NCBI RefSeq assembly: GCF_006171285.1
Contig: NZ_CP040888.1
Coordinates: forward strand, 186,001 to 250,000
Length of the DNA stretch: 64,000 bases
Reading direction: 5' to 3'
Source: Leclercia adecarboxylata
GTDB taxonomy: Bacteria; Pseudomonadota; Gammaproteobacteria; Enterobacterales; Enterobacteriaceae
Shown: positions 1 to 8,892 of the stretch, piece after piece
How the letters are laid out: each line of letters starts with the position of its first letter
Position numbering within the stretch: position 1 is the first letter of the stretch
Notes under the pieces: generated by a model
The model's input: the letters and a program-made list of their open reading frames with translations, nothing else
What the model was told of the DNA's origin: nothing
Databases searched by the model: none
Made by a program: the position numbers and the translations under genes

Positions 1-805
1 TACAGACCGAAGATGCTGGCTGGCCAGGATGAAATTTATAGAAAGGAAGACCGAGGGTCTTAGCCTCTTCCATTAGAGATTCTCGCCACTCTGCATCGTT
101 CTTTGGATCTATGACAACAACAACATGACCAAGATGAAGCATGCTAATGCTTAGTAAACGCTGTAGCACCGTTTTCCCGGTACCCACGTTTCCGGTTATC
201 AGAGTATGACCAAACCAATTGTCTTCAGTTACAAATATGGGTTCCCTACGTTCCACAGCAAAAATTGCATTGCTGCCGCCCATCTTACGAGCCATTGCGT
301 CAAAATGTCTCTTAATTGGGTTGAAGACGAATGGCAACTCGATCTCACGTTTATCACTGGAGAGGTTAGCTATTTGATATGCCCGATCCGCATGTTCCGG
401 ACCCCACTCAAACCCATCACAAAAATAGGACTTTCGCTCGGGTATATCCTTATTTTTATTTTGATAATCCTGAACCAGTTGACGATACTTTCGCTCATTG
501 GAGAAAAAGTTACTTTTGTTAATTACACGCAGTGAATCAAGACTAACGAACATGAAATGTCGCTTGAATACACGCCAATGAGCCATCAAAAATGGCGCTG
601 CTGTTTTGCAACGATAAAGGCACAGCAAAAAAAGCAATATTGAGGTGAACAGAACTATTGGGGCGATGTCCAGTCCGTCTGAAGAAAGTCCCATATAAAG
701 CATAGAAACCGAACAAATCAAAAGTATTGAGGCACTACGATACTCAAGAATAGGCCGATAAAAATTCTCTTGTGCATGGAGGTTAGTCCTCTTCGAATCT
801 GACAT
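1..805 (-). CDS. traG: Conjugative coupling protein (VirD4/TraD/TraG type), C-terminal part outside the window
   Basis: Inner-membrane ATPase that links the relaxosome to the mating channel. Reading the minus strand by hand gives an open frame of about 268 codons running off the left edge. It begins MSDSKRTNLHAQ. Two hydrophobic stretches lie near residues 26-60. A Walker A motif (GNVGTGKT) is near residue 213, followed by a Walker B-like hydrophobic strand ending in IDPKND. The ATG overlaps the relaxase TAA stop by one base (TAATG), so the two are translationally coupled. The name follows IncHI usage, where the coupling protein is TraG; the family assignment is firm and the symbol less so. 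Confidence 0.85.
   Translation of the reverse strand, partial: MSDSKRTNLHAQENFYRPILEYRSASILLICSVSMLYMGLSSDGLDIAPIVLFTSILLFLLCLYRCKTAAPFLMAHWRVFKRHFMFVSLDSLRVINKSNFFSNERKYRQLVQDYQNKNKDIPERKSYFCDGFEWGPEHADRAYQIANLSSDKREIELPFVFNPIKRHFDAMARKMGGSNAIFAVERREPIFVTEDNWFGHTLITGNVGTGKTVLQRLLSISMLHLGHVVVVIDPKNDAEWRESLMEEAKTLGLPFYKFHPGQPASSVC
506..516. repeat. Dispersed palindrome AAAGTNACTTT (first of 11 copies)
   Basis: The 11-mer AAAGTNACTTT is its own reverse complement around a free central base. I found it at 506-516, 1944-1954, 5367-5377, 5853-5863, 6294-6304, 8911-8921, 16064-16074, 18150-18160, 19051-19061, 20615-20625 and 62349-62359. Several copies extend to AAAAGTNACTTTT. Some are intergenic; others lie inside traG, traI and trhR or at gene starts and ends. 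None was seen between 20.7 and 62.3 kb. By chance well under one copy would be expected in 64 kb, so it is very probably a protein-binding site of the plasmid backbone. Its reader is unknown to me. Confidence 0.8.
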
Positions 806-3800
806 TATAGGTTCCCAGCCTCTTTCAGGTTATTGATAATTCGTTCAATGTCCACTTTCGCCCGGTCTGATGCGGCCAGCAAAGTAGGCATGTTAAATGC
901 ATGGCATTTTGTATTGATCACAGCACCAGAATTAACGAGGTACTGAGGAAGCTTATTGAAAAGATCTTGAGCCTCTAACTGCGACCCAAATTTTTCCACG
1001 CAAGATTGGGTCAGATAGAGAGTATTAGGAGTACTTACCATAAATCTGTTTTTGCGCTTTCTTTTAAACGCCACCTCCATTTTGGACAGAATTTGATGCA
1101 GTACTAACGCAATTTCTACAAATTCAAGCTCTGTAACGTCACCTTCGCTTATAAGCGAGAATTCACCATTTTGGTCTGATTCAGTAGATGCAAAGACTTT
1201 ACTGTTCAGATTGTGACCAGAAACAGGTGATGCTGGTTTTTGTACTTCTGCTTTGTCCGATGATTTATTCCGGTTGCGCTTGGGATTTTGTTTTTCTACC
1301 GGTGCTGTTGGGGCGAACAGTCTGGCCAGTGCTGGCGAAAGATGATGCCCCTTAGCGTCTGTGGGCGCATGCTCTCCATTTGATTCTTCAAGTACAGGAG
1401 GTAAGGCGGGCTCTTCACTTGCCATCACACTGGTTGCGGCTGCTTCGGTCTGGGAATACACAACTTCAGCTGGTGGTGGGCAGTTACCCTCAGTATCTGG
1501 TTCTGAGTTTTCTTGTCCTACAGAAACATCCATAGAGCGTTCATTCGTACCCTGGGGATCAGCGTTCTGTTCTCGGTTAAGTTCTGGTAATTCTGACGGC
1601 TCGGAGAGAAGCTTTTCATTATGGACCGAAGAGCTTGTTGCACAACTACCGACTTCTGGCCGAGAAACACTAAGCTGTGAGAAATCGGTATAATCAATGA
1701 TCTCATGCTCTTCATCTTCTTTCTCAAAAAGATGTTGATAATGTTCATATTCCACAGCCTCAGTTTTCAGCGGACCAGTCGCGGATGCACTATCGGTTCC
1801 ATGATATTCCACGTCGCCAGAATGTTCTTCGACTGCATTTACACGTGGGGGAGGCAGCTCAAGCGTTTGCTTTGGACGTGGGGCAGAGTTTTCAACAGAA
1901 GACTCATCATTAATCACTAATGCCTGATACATAGAAGTATTGAAAAGTGACTTTAAAGTTGTTGGCCTTCTTGGCTCATGATAGGTGAGCTGGAACCCGG
2001 CGCAGTTATCGCCGAGCTGGACTAAACGCAGATCGTCAATGTCCCTTACTATCCACATTCCATCGAGAGAGCCTTCTCTGAATGTCAGTTGGAAATAGGG
2101 CTCTTCACTGAATGCTTTTTCATCTAATCCCGGCAGCAATGCCATAGTGGTATCTATGTTGAGGTAGGGGACAGCATCAACACACACTATATAGTCATTG
2201 GAAAGTGGAGCGCTTAAAAGGAGTTCATGAAGTTGGTTGACCAGGACATGGGATTCCGTGTCCTTTGCCGATTCATCTTCACTTTCTTCTATATCAGGAA
2301 TGACAGGATCAGCTGCTTCCTCACCCTCAGATTTAACTATCTGCGTGTCATTATCAATTTCATTATCACTTTCGGCTTTCTTCTCAAAATCGTCGGATGA
2401 GCCTTCATTTTTCTTAGAATGTATATCAACATCAATAGAGGCAGAGGAGCGGCCTAAATCATTAACCTTAAGAACAGCCGTCTCAACAGTATCAGTAATT
2501 TTAGTTATAACGTCCCGACCGGGCACTGGTCTTCTGTATTCAGTAACTGTTTTTTGCTCGTCAATGTAAATAAAGTCTTTATTGGCATTAACGCTAAAAA
2601 GACCCGGCACTGAGTCAGGGATTTTATAGGAATCAAAGATTAAACCAATCCACCTTAGCTTAAGAAGGTTATAGAATTCTAGTTTCCCTATCCCATTTCT
2701 AAAGATGTTTGATATTTCGTTTTCCGAATAGATACCCGGAATGAAGTAGTGAACGACACGCTCATCATCATAGGGCTCGACGTAACCACGTTGAACTAGG
2801 GATTCTACCAATACGGTCTTACCAGCCTCTCCCTGAGGGAAGTTATATTTATGTAATTCGAAATCATTGAGAACAAAATCAAGGAATGCGTTCTCGTTAA
2901 GGTATACCTCACCATTTACGATAATGATGTGCATAGGCTTAGCATTGTAATTGTTGATATTGATACTGGTAAAGTTGTGCTTGATGGTACTAATGGCCCT
3001 TGCTGCTGCATCATTAGAACGCAGACCCATGATAGGGTCACGTAAAACATTAAGGTCTGTACCAGTAGAATAGAAATCAGCGGTCCTCACGCATTTAGAC
3101 AAAAAGTCATTCCCATCAGTATAAACGTTTAGGGCGGTGATCATTTTTGAATAAACACGTTCTTTATTTACCCGATCCAAAAATGCAAGACATACCGGGT
3201 TTAGGATTCGCTCAAGGAAAACGCTGGACCAGATATTATGTTGATTATGAATACGCTTTCGCCAGTGGATTTCGTATTCAACCACGTCATTTTCACGTGC
3301 CCAGTCAAGAAGACTTTGTGAGCTTGGCGTCCAAATGATCGGACTAGCTAAATTCAGGCTTACAATGTCGAGATCGTAAACCTTTCCGGCATCATGGACT
3401 AAACCACAGATAAACGCAGCATAGAGATATACTTTTCTACGGACTACTTCTTCATCTTGATATCCGATTGGTCTCAGTTCTGAGTGATGCGCATTTTTTA
3501 AAGAGAGTATGGCCACTTCCAGGCTGTGAGAAAGTAACCCACCAATACCATTATGATGATGATTTTCGGAAGCTGGCAAAAGATGTATCCAGCGAACATA
3601 TTCAACCAAGGGCTTTAAAACTAAATTAGTAAATGTATATGCATCGTCCCTGATGTCGCTATCGCTGATAGCTAACATCATTGAAATTGAGTGCAGCTTT
3701 TCCCGATACAGAGACAGGATTGACTGTTCATTAAATGTCTGTATGCCCGTCGGACGAGTTGGATACTCGATGAATTTCAGGACTTCTGGATTTGGATGAT

Positions 3801-3957
3801 CAGGAACAGTGTACTTCTGATCTCCTAGAATCTGCGCAAAAGGAGAGAGGCTTGATATATCCTCAATCATTACAGAGGTTGCATCATTCTCCTGAGATGA
3901 GAATATCCCCAAAATCCGTTTAATACATAAATACAGCGCCCTGAAATTCATCATCAT
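805..3957 (-). CDS. traI: MOBH-family conjugative relaxase
   Basis: Nicks oriT and pilots the transferred strand. At 1050 residues it has the TraI_2-type organisation. The N-terminal relaxase domain (about 1-450) carries the histidine cluster HHH at 133-135, H144, and an HD pair at 188-189 (GLVHDAGK), as expected of the HD-hydrolase-like MOBH nucleases. A long acidic, Ser/Glu-rich and probably disordered linker spans roughly 510-930. A folded C-terminal domain follows (about 945-1050, TraI_2_C-like). Three ATG codons stand in tandem at the start; an AAGG lies just upstream, so the second or third may be used. The gene begins 3 bases after the upstream gene's stop and overlaps traG, so the leftward genes form one operon. 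Confidence 0.9.
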   Translation of the reverse strand: MMMNFRALYLCIKRILGIFSSQENDATSVMIEDISSLSPFAQILGDQKYTVPDHPNPEVLKFIEYPTRPTGIQTFNEQSILSLYREKLHSISMMLAISDSDIRDDAYTFTNLVLKPLVEYVRWIHLLPASENHHHNGIGGLLSHSLEVAILSLKNAHHSELRPIGYQDEEVVRRKVYLYAAFICGLVHDAGKVYDLDIVSLNLASPIIWTPSSQSLLDWARENDVVEYEIHWRKRIHNQHNIWSSVFLERILNPVCLAFLDRVNKERVYSKMITALNVYTDGNDFLSKCVRTADFYSTGTDLNVLRDPIMGLRSNDAAARAISTIKHNFTSININNYNAKPMHIIIVNGEVYLNENAFLDFVLNDFELHKYNFPQGEAGKTVLVESLVQRGYVEPYDDERVVHYFIPGIYSENEISNIFRNGIGKLEFYNLLKLRWIGLIFDSYKIPDSVPGLFSVNANKDFIYIDEQKTVTEYRRPVPGRDVITKITDTVETAVLKVNDLGRSSASIDVDIHSKKNEGSSDDFEKKAESDNEIDNDTQIVKSEGEEAADPVIPDIEESEDESAKDTESHVLVNQLHELLLSAPLSNDYIVCVDAVPYLNIDTTMALLPGLDEKAFSEEPYFQLTFREGSLDGMWIVRDIDDLRLVQLGDNCAGFQLTYHEPRRPTTLKSLFNTSMYQALVINDESSVENSAPRPKQTLELPPPRVNAVEEHSGDVEYHGTDSASATGPLKTEAVEYEHYQHLFEKEDEEHEIIDYTDFSQLSVSRPEVGSCATSSSVHNEKLLSEPSELPELNREQNADPQGTNERSMDVSVGQENSEPDTEGNCPPPAEVVYSQTEAAATSVMASEEPALPPVLEESNGEHAPTDAKGHHLSPALARLFAPTAPVEKQNPKRNRNKSSDKAEVQKPASPVSGHNLNSKVFASTESDQNGEFSLISEGDVTELEFVEIALVLHQILSKMEVAFKRKRKNRFMVSTPNTLYLTQSCVEKFGSQLEAQDLFNKLPQYLVNSGAVINTKCHAFNMPTLLAASDRAKVDIERIINNLKEAGNL

Positions 3958-3960
3958 ACC

Positions 3961-4698
3961 TTATCGACGTTTGCCTGACAGTTCGGCTGCAATGTATGCC
4001 TGCACACTTTTATATTGCATTACTTTGGTGATGAACTCTGCTGGACTGTATGGCCCATCCTTACGGCGAGAAACATTCAGAGTCTTTTTCACATTCTCAA
4101 CATATAAATTAATACTCTTTATAATGTTGTGAGACATAACCGGATAGTCGCTTACAGCCAGTAAACCCAATGAGTTGTACTCATACATTGTGTTCATGAG
4201 CTGGTTCATCTCGAAGATGTACTTGTAAAACCTCATGGTGTTGTGGTTATTGAAGTTGAGTTGTACTGGTTCAAAACTGAAAGGTACAAACTGAGTTGAT
4301 GACATGAATGAGTCATTCTTGTCGAACTCAATTGACTTAATATAAGCAACAAGATTTTCTTTCATCTTATTGTTTTCTTCATGCAGCTCGTTGAACCAAT
4401 CCTGAATAGCCTGAACAAGGTCAGGATGTTTAACTGCATCAACCGTTTTAAAGAGAGAGGAAATAGCGATACTCACATCATCAAAACCTCTGATGACTGC
4501 TCCATTTCTGGCAGTTAAAAACCGGTTAAAGTCTGGGGTGCCGGGGTTAATAATAACTTTGGCCATACCCTGGTGCTCTGGTCTACGTTGAGTAGAAGTT
4601 TGAGCGTTTACGCCTTGCTTTTTATTTGAACCTTTTACCATTACATCTTTTGGTTCAATGTTAATACGCTCATTGTCCGTGATAATTGCGTCGTTCAT
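3961..4698 (-). CDS. Hypothetical protein in the relaxase operon
   Basis: A 245-residue soluble protein, mostly helical in appearance. The N-terminal 50 residues are polar and basic (KGSNKKQG, QTSTQRRPEHQG) and likely disordered. The rest has alternating hydrophobic and charged residues without a motif I recognise. Its ATG overlaps the upstream gene's stop (ATGA at 4695-4698) and traI follows 3 bases after its own stop. This tight coupling between oriT and relaxase suggests a relaxosome accessory or DNA-processing factor, but that is inference from position only. No membrane segment or signal peptide is visible. Confidence 0.7.
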   Translation of the reverse strand: MNDAIITDNERINIEPKDVMVKGSNKKQGVNAQTSTQRRPEHQGMAKVIINPGTPDFNRFLTARNGAVIRGFDDVSIAISSLFKTVDAVKHPDLVQAIQDWFNELHEENNKMKENLVAYIKSIEFDKNDSFMSSTQFVPFSFEPVQLNFNNHNTMRFYKYIFEMNQLMNTMYEYNSLGLLAVSDYPVMSHNIIKSINLYVENVKKTLNVSRRKDGPYSPAEFITKVMQYKSVQAYIAAELSGKRR

Positions 4699-5180
4699 TG
4701 TGCCACCTTAGTTTTTGAGTATTGACGGATTTTTCGTCCAAGTTCGATATATGCTGAATGATAGAGCTCAAGCATTTCTCTGTAAGGCTCCAGCAATGCT
4801 TCCGTTTCAGAAATCATTTCGTATTCCCAGCTGGCATGGTTTACAAAACAGTTCTTAGAATATTTTCCACTTTTCATTGGTTGCACCCGTTTTGACATGT
4901 GGCTAGGCGCTCTTGTTTTATAAGGGCTGAACTGATGCCAAGTGATCGTTACTTTTCTGGCATTACCAATTAGCTCAACTTTTGGTGCGTAAGAACCCAG
5001 GTACTCCCTCTTTGGAACTTTGCTATGTCGGGTAAGGTTAATCTCTTGGTGGTTTCGTTCCTTCCACTTGATCCAGTATTTTGTAATGAGATCTTCAGCC
5101 TCAACACGCAAACCTTCAATCTGAGCACGTAAATTTTTACGTGTTAGCTCTATAGAACTTATAAGATTTGAATTACTCAT
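4695..5180 (-). CDS. Small basic protein at the head of the relaxase operon
   Basis: A 161-residue basic protein, first gene of the leftward operon. An upstream in-frame ATG exists at 5234, but an AGGAGG four bases before the ATG at 5180 (MSNSNLISS) decides the start. The N-terminal third is a charged amphipathic helix (residues 10-45), and the middle is rich in Lys/Arg/His and Trp. Next to the oriT-like repeats, a DNA-binding auxiliary relaxosome role is plausible. No ribbon-helix-helix or helix-turn-helix can be asserted by eye. Confidence 0.65.
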   Translation of the reverse strand: MSNSNLISSIELTRKNLRAQIEGLRVEAEDLITKYWIKWKERNHQEINLTRHSKVPKREYLGSYAPKVELIGNARKVTITWHQFSPYKTRAPSHMSKRVQPMKSGKYSKNCFVNHASWEYEMISETEALLEPYREMLELYHSAYIELGRKIRQYSKTKVAQ

Positions 5181-5287
5181 GACGCCTCCTGATGTGAAAT
5201 TACTATACCGGAGGAAATTTCCGTTTTTTTTCACGAACAGAAGATTTTTGAATGCTCTTTGATGAGGGAATTGAACAGATGTAATGC

Positions 5288-5339
5288 ACTCGCTGTTTCC
5301 CCCATTCGGGAGGGGCCTTCAGAAACAGTAACAGCGAGT
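5288..5339. repeat. Inverted repeat in the oriT-like region
   Basis: Arms ACTCGCTGTT (5288-5297) and AACAGCGAGT (5330-5339) are perfect complements. They enclose about 32 bases that include a G/C-rich core (CGGGAGGGGCC). This is a candidate relaxase or accessory-protein recognition structure. No T-run follows, so a terminator is unlikely. Confidence 0.55.
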
Positions 5340-5466
5340 TTAGCCTCACTTCCATCGCTACCCCCTAAAGTTACTTTTGACAGAATGACCATTGTGGATT
5401 ATTGCTTTTGATAATGTGCATTGCTCTATTAAAGTTATACATATATCTAGTGCCACTTTTCCAAAA

Positions 5467-5611
5467 AAAATGACCCTATGGAACTTTGTCCATAGTGACA
5501 CTTTTATAAAAAGTGACCCTATGACGACATTACATAGGGTCACTTTTCAAACATAAGTGACCCTATGTGAGGCATTCATAGGGTCACTTTTCTTTGTTTA
5601 GTGATCCTATG
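5467..5611. repeat. Array of AAAAGTGACCCTATG repeats in palindromic pairs
   Basis: The unit AAAAGTGACCCTATG and its reverse complement alternate. Pairs are 5467-5480 with 5491-5505 (degenerate), 5509-5523 with 5533-5547 (perfect 15-bp arms, 9-base loop), and 5555-5567 with 5577-5591 (13-bp arms, 9-base loop). A single half-unit lies at 5600-5611. The half-site AAAAGTGAC resembles half of the dispersed AAAGTNACTTT palindrome. Such regular paired sites fit a dimeric DNA-binding protein acting at oriT or on the divergent promoters. Confidence 0.75.
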
Positions 5612-5820
5612 TAAGCATGAGGTTGATGAAAAGTAAAAATGTCAGTTTATGACGGTCAGTGAAAGACGTCGTTATTCTAATCCAACGTTGGGAGGGGCTG
5701 GATTTAGGTTTTTTTTTAATCGCTTCACATTTCGTTAGCATGCGCAGGAATTTTTGATAAAATTCTGGTTAGTTTGGTTAAAAAGTGTTACAAGTAAGCG
5801 GTGTGGTTGAAGGGATAGAT

Positions 5821-5842
5821 TTAAGGCTTATTCAAGCCTTAA
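5821..5842. repeat. Perfect 9-bp hairpin upstream of trhR
   Basis: TTAAGGCTT and AAGCCTTAA with a four-base loop, ending in AAGAAAA rather than a T-run on the plus strand. On the minus strand the stem would be followed by few T residues. It is better read as an operator-like element in the trhR leader than as a terminator. Confidence 0.4.
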
Positions 5843-5939
5843 GAAAATACTAAAAGTTACTTTTCACCCTACCGAACACCTAACAAAAAATCCATGTTGA
5901 AGATTTGAACAATTGTAATGGCGCAAGGACAATCAGCAC

Positions 5940-6740
5940 ATGTCAGAATCTGATAATTTAACTCGTAGCTTACTCGGTAAACTTTTCCGCACTGAGATTT
6001 CGCTTATTCGTAGTTACCGTGCATTTTTAATGTTATTGCCTGTGCATGGATCTTCTGCATATCAAACTGGGACTCCTCTTCTCCAGCGTCGCCTATTTGG
6101 GAAAGGATTTAGTACAGCCGCTGATTTAGCTTTTGAAGTGGAAACACGTCCAGGTAGTTTTTTGGTTCCGCGTACACTCGGAAAGGAAATTACATGGGAG
6201 AGGTTTTTTTCTGCGGTCTTGGACGGTGATTCCAATGTAATTCGTGAATATGATACAAATGATATTGACTATGGTATTTACGATGCCGGTGAAAAAGTGA
6301 CTTTTCTGAATGGTACAGTGGATATCTATAATCCCAAGAAGATTCATGAGTTGCGTTCTAAATGTGTTGATATACAGAATGACTACTTTATGCAGGTGTT
6401 CTTTATCTCAATGCTCGCACCAGAGTTTGTAAGTATTTTCTTTGGTTTAAAACCAACTACAGCTGATGCTATTAAAGACATTGGTTATTCATCGTTAAAA
6501 ACAATTAACGATGTCGTTCTTTTCCCACGTACAATTGCTTTCTCACAAGGGCATATTGAAGAGAGTGTTTCACTTAAAACGAAAGTTTTTGCCTGGGCTT
6601 ATGAATTGTCTGCTGACATCCGGTTAGGAAAAGTTAGTGATGATTTGATGGAACTATTACGTTATGACACTATGTTCACCAGTCACCGTCAGGATGTGTT
6701 CAACACTTTAACAAATAAAGTTATGTTAAAGGATTATTGA
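5940..6740 (+). CDS. trhR: Probable transfer activator in the TrhR position
   Basis: A 266-residue cytoplasmic protein, first gene of the rightward Tra1 operon. An AAGGA lies 11 bases before the ATG. No signal peptide or membrane span is evident, and no motif is recognised by eye. In IncHI plasmids two adjacent genes at this place, trhR and trhY, are known as activators of the tra genes; the assignment here is by position and by the zinc-site partner directly downstream (1-base gap). A copy of the AAAGTNACTTT palindrome lies inside the gene at 6294-6304, which could allow autoregulation. Confidence 0.55.
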   Translation: MSESDNLTRSLLGKLFRTEISLIRSYRAFLMLLPVHGSSAYQTGTPLLQRRLFGKGFSTAADLAFEVETRPGSFLVPRTLGKEITWERFFSAVLDGDSNVIREYDTNDIDYGIYDAGEKVTFLNGTVDIYNPKKIHELRSKCVDIQNDYFMQVFFISMLAPEFVSIFFGLKPTTADAIKDIGYSSLKTINDVVLFPRTIAFSQGHIEESVSLKTKVFAWAYELSADIRLGKVSDDLMELLRYDTMFTSHRQDVFNTLTNKVMLKDY

Positions 6741-6741
6741 T

Positions 6742-7254
6742 ATGGCAAAGGTCGATCAAACAAAAGCTAATGCTCTATTGCGAGCAGCAAGAACTATGTC
6801 GCTTGGGGCAAATAAAAATACAATACGAATTTTGTACGGTAATCATGTTGCTGAAAATATCGATTTTGAGCCTGGTGCAAAAACAAAACTCAAAAAAGGT
6901 ATCCGGGGCTGGAGCAAACGCACAGATAACCGCCGAGCCTTTTCTGCTGTTATTGATGTCGCAGTTAACTATTTTGGTTTTGATCCAATAAATCCGGAAG
7001 CGAGTTTTCGGCAAATTGACTTCAACCGAATAATGAGTGTCCTTCATAATCTGGGATACTTTGTATGCGCACCGGAAGTTAATAAAATAATAGAAATCCT
7101 TACTTCTATGAAAGAAATTGAAGAACTAGGTGCCTGCGAAAAATGTAAACGCCCATACATTGTGCCAGTGACAAATGATGCTCATTGTCCACGTTGCAGA
7201 TTATCTTCAACTGCTTCAGCCATAGAGAGGTATTCTCAAGAAGAATTAGATTAA
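6742..7254 (+). CDS. trhY: FlhC-like zinc-site activator in the TrhY position
   Basis: A 170-residue protein one base downstream of trhR. The C-terminal part has a four-cysteine site, CEKC followed 14 residues later by CPRC (about residues 133-153). The spacing is like that of the zinc site in FlhC and in the FlhC-type activators of other mobile elements (SetC, AcaC). The N-terminal half has regularly spaced hydrophobic residues with basic patches (KLKKGIRGWSKRTDNRR), consistent with DNA binding. I infer a transcription activator of the transfer genes working with the upstream gene. The FlhC relationship is a visual call and needs a profile search. Confidence 0.55.
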   Translation: MAKVDQTKANALLRAARTMSLGANKNTIRILYGNHVAENIDFEPGAKTKLKKGIRGWSKRTDNRRAFSAVIDVAVNYFGFDPINPEASFRQIDFNRIMSVLHNLGYFVCAPEVNKIIEILTSMKEIEELGACEKCKRPYIVPVTNDAHCPRCRLSSTASAIERYSQEELD

Positions 7255-7845
7255 ATTTAAAAAAGATATCGCGAAACTTGCCTTGTCTGAATCTAAATAT
7301 TGACTTAAGTCAAATTCTGTTGTTTGCTTTACAATCAAATATTAGTTACAACTTAAATATCAACTCTTGACAAGTAAAGATATAATTTGATTTTTCTTTA
7401 TTCAGTTTTTCTTCGTTCCAAAAATGTGCACCTTTTTTTCTGTTGAAAACGTAAAACTACTTAGGTTCTCAAAACCTTCTATGCATGACGACTTCTTAAT
7501 CGCTTTCAATTAATATATTTTATATTCTTGTCTAAGTTCGCTTCTTTGATCCTTAGCTATTCCTTTTTTGAAATATAGAAACAGCATTACTTGTGATGAT
7601 TTTTTTCAGCTCTAAATACACCTGTTTTCAAAGCAATATTTGCTTTTAGATATTCGATAAAACCATGTTTTTGTTACACCGGATTTTTGACAACGTGCAA
7701 GATGGATGATCTTTCCATCACCGAGACTATCTTCTTAGTCAGCACTCCTTTTCCGTCCTTTTCAACATAAAAACGACCATGCTATACGAGCTCTAACCTT
7801 TTTTTTGTATGCCATCATAACCGCATCAGAAAAGGAGAACGGTCT
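7255..7845. other. AT-rich gene-free leader upstream of trhF
   Basis: About 590 bases, strongly AT-rich, with no convincing coding frame. The last 30 bases carry the trhF ribosome site (AAAAGGAGA). It presumably holds the promoter and regulatory sites of the trhF-trhH-trhG unit. Its composition is typical of H-NS-bound DNA. No specific operator or terminator could be picked out. Confidence 0.5.
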
Positions 7846-8892
7846 ATGACTCGTATTGCATTAGCGCCTTCAAAGATGGTTTTGCTTATGTCTTTGGTAA
7901 TTACTGGTGCCCACGCCAGCCCTGAGCAACCCCTAATAAAAGATACGCCCTTTGTATCTGGCCAGGCTTATAAGAAGGGTTTCTTCTGGTATGACGATCC
8001 TGCTAAAAAAAGCGAAGCTGAACAAGAAGAGGTTTTGCCACCAACCGGTGCTGCTAGCTCGCCTTCAAAAGAGGAAATGGTAGATTTAAATTCAAAATGG
8101 CTAAAAGAGAATATGCCTCGACTGTTAACGCAGGCAATGGATAACCCTACCGCAGAAAATCTATCACGTTATTACACGGCGCAAAGGTTAATGCTGGATA
8201 TCAGTACGCGTTTTTCTGACAAATCAAAAGATTATTTTCTTAAAAACCCGATGATGTCTGAAAAACGCAGGCAACCAGTGGAAAAGGTGGCACTGGATGC
8301 TCACCGCACTGTTGTTGAAAAAAATCAGCAAACGGTAATGAAAGATATCTTTACTAAGTCAGGTTTATTTTTCTTTTTCCAGAGTACTTGCCAGTTTTGC
8401 CACGAAGAAAGCCAAATACTTCAATTTATGCAGAACTATTATTCGGTAGATATTCTTCCAATCAGTATGGATGGAAGGCCATTGCATAATGGCCTTTTTC
8501 AGGATTTTAACATCCCCAACGCACAAATTATTGATCAATTTAAAATTCGAGAGGTACCTACAATTTTCCTGGTTTCAAAGGATGGGACATCAGCTCAGCG
8601 CATTAGTGAAGGCATGATCTCCGCTGATGAATTAAAGAACACTATTATACTTGCCGCGAAGGGCATGAATCTGATCGATGACGCTTCGTTCCAGTCAACT
8701 CTAGATATTAAAAGGCAATATACCATCGGCGATGATGGCGTTATTACCGTTAATAAATCCGAAATGGAATCAGACCCATTCCTACTTCAAAAAATAATGG
8801 ACCAAAAACTCGAAGGCTATGACATGCCTACGGCCGATCCGGTCAATTATCTCAATGCTGGCGGCAGTTTTGGAGGCACTTATGCGCAGTAA
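7846..8892 (+). CDS. trhF: TraF-like mating-pair protein with thioredoxin fold
   Basis: A periplasmic type IV secretion assembly protein of the F TraF class, 348 residues. There is a signal peptide (residues 1-25, cleavage after HAS). A linker and helical region precede a C-terminal thioredoxin-like domain with CQFC at 182-185 and a cis-proline VPT near 237. Many F-type TraF proteins lack the CxxC pair; here it is kept, so redox activity is likely. AAAAGGAGA precedes the ATG. The next gene overlaps by 11 bases with its own GGAGG, so the two are coupled, as traF/traH genes usually are. Confidence 0.85.
   Translation: MTRIALAPSKMVLLMSLVITGAHASPEQPLIKDTPFVSGQAYKKGFFWYDDPAKKSEAEQEEVLPPTGAASSPSKEEMVDLNSKWLKENMPRLLTQAMDNPTAENLSRYYTAQRLMLDISTRFSDKSKDYFLKNPMMSEKRRQPVEKVALDAHRTVVEKNQQTVMKDIFTKSGLFFFFQSTCQFCHEESQILQFMQNYYSVDILPISMDGRPLHNGLFQDFNIPNAQIIDQFKIREVPTIFLVSKDGTSAQRISEGMISADELKNTIILAAKGMNLIDDASFQSTLDIKRQYTIGDDGVITVNKSEMESDPFLLQKIMDQKLEGYDMPTADPVNYLNAGGSFGGTYAQ

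Larger units (their letters stand above)
5181..5939. other. Probable oriT and divergent control region of Tra1
   Basis: About 760 bases without a gene lie between the leftward relaxase operon and the rightward trhR-trhY operon, the usual place for an origin of transfer. It holds a 10-bp inverted repeat (5288-5297 and 5330-5339), a set of 13-15 bp repeats in palindromic pairs (5467-5611), a 9-bp hairpin (5821-5842) and two copies of AAAGTNACTTT (5367 and 5853). The nic site cannot be placed from sequence alone. Confidence 0.6.

Noticed and set aside
5467..5611. Regular repeats resembling a CRISPR array
   Set aside because: Units are 13-15 bp, alternate in orientation, have 9-base gaps and no cas genes; they are paired binding sites or hairpins.
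7185..7370. 61-codon frame overlapping the end of the FlhC-like gene
   Set aside because: It starts inside another gene in a different frame, continues into AT-rich leader DNA and lacks a ribosome site.
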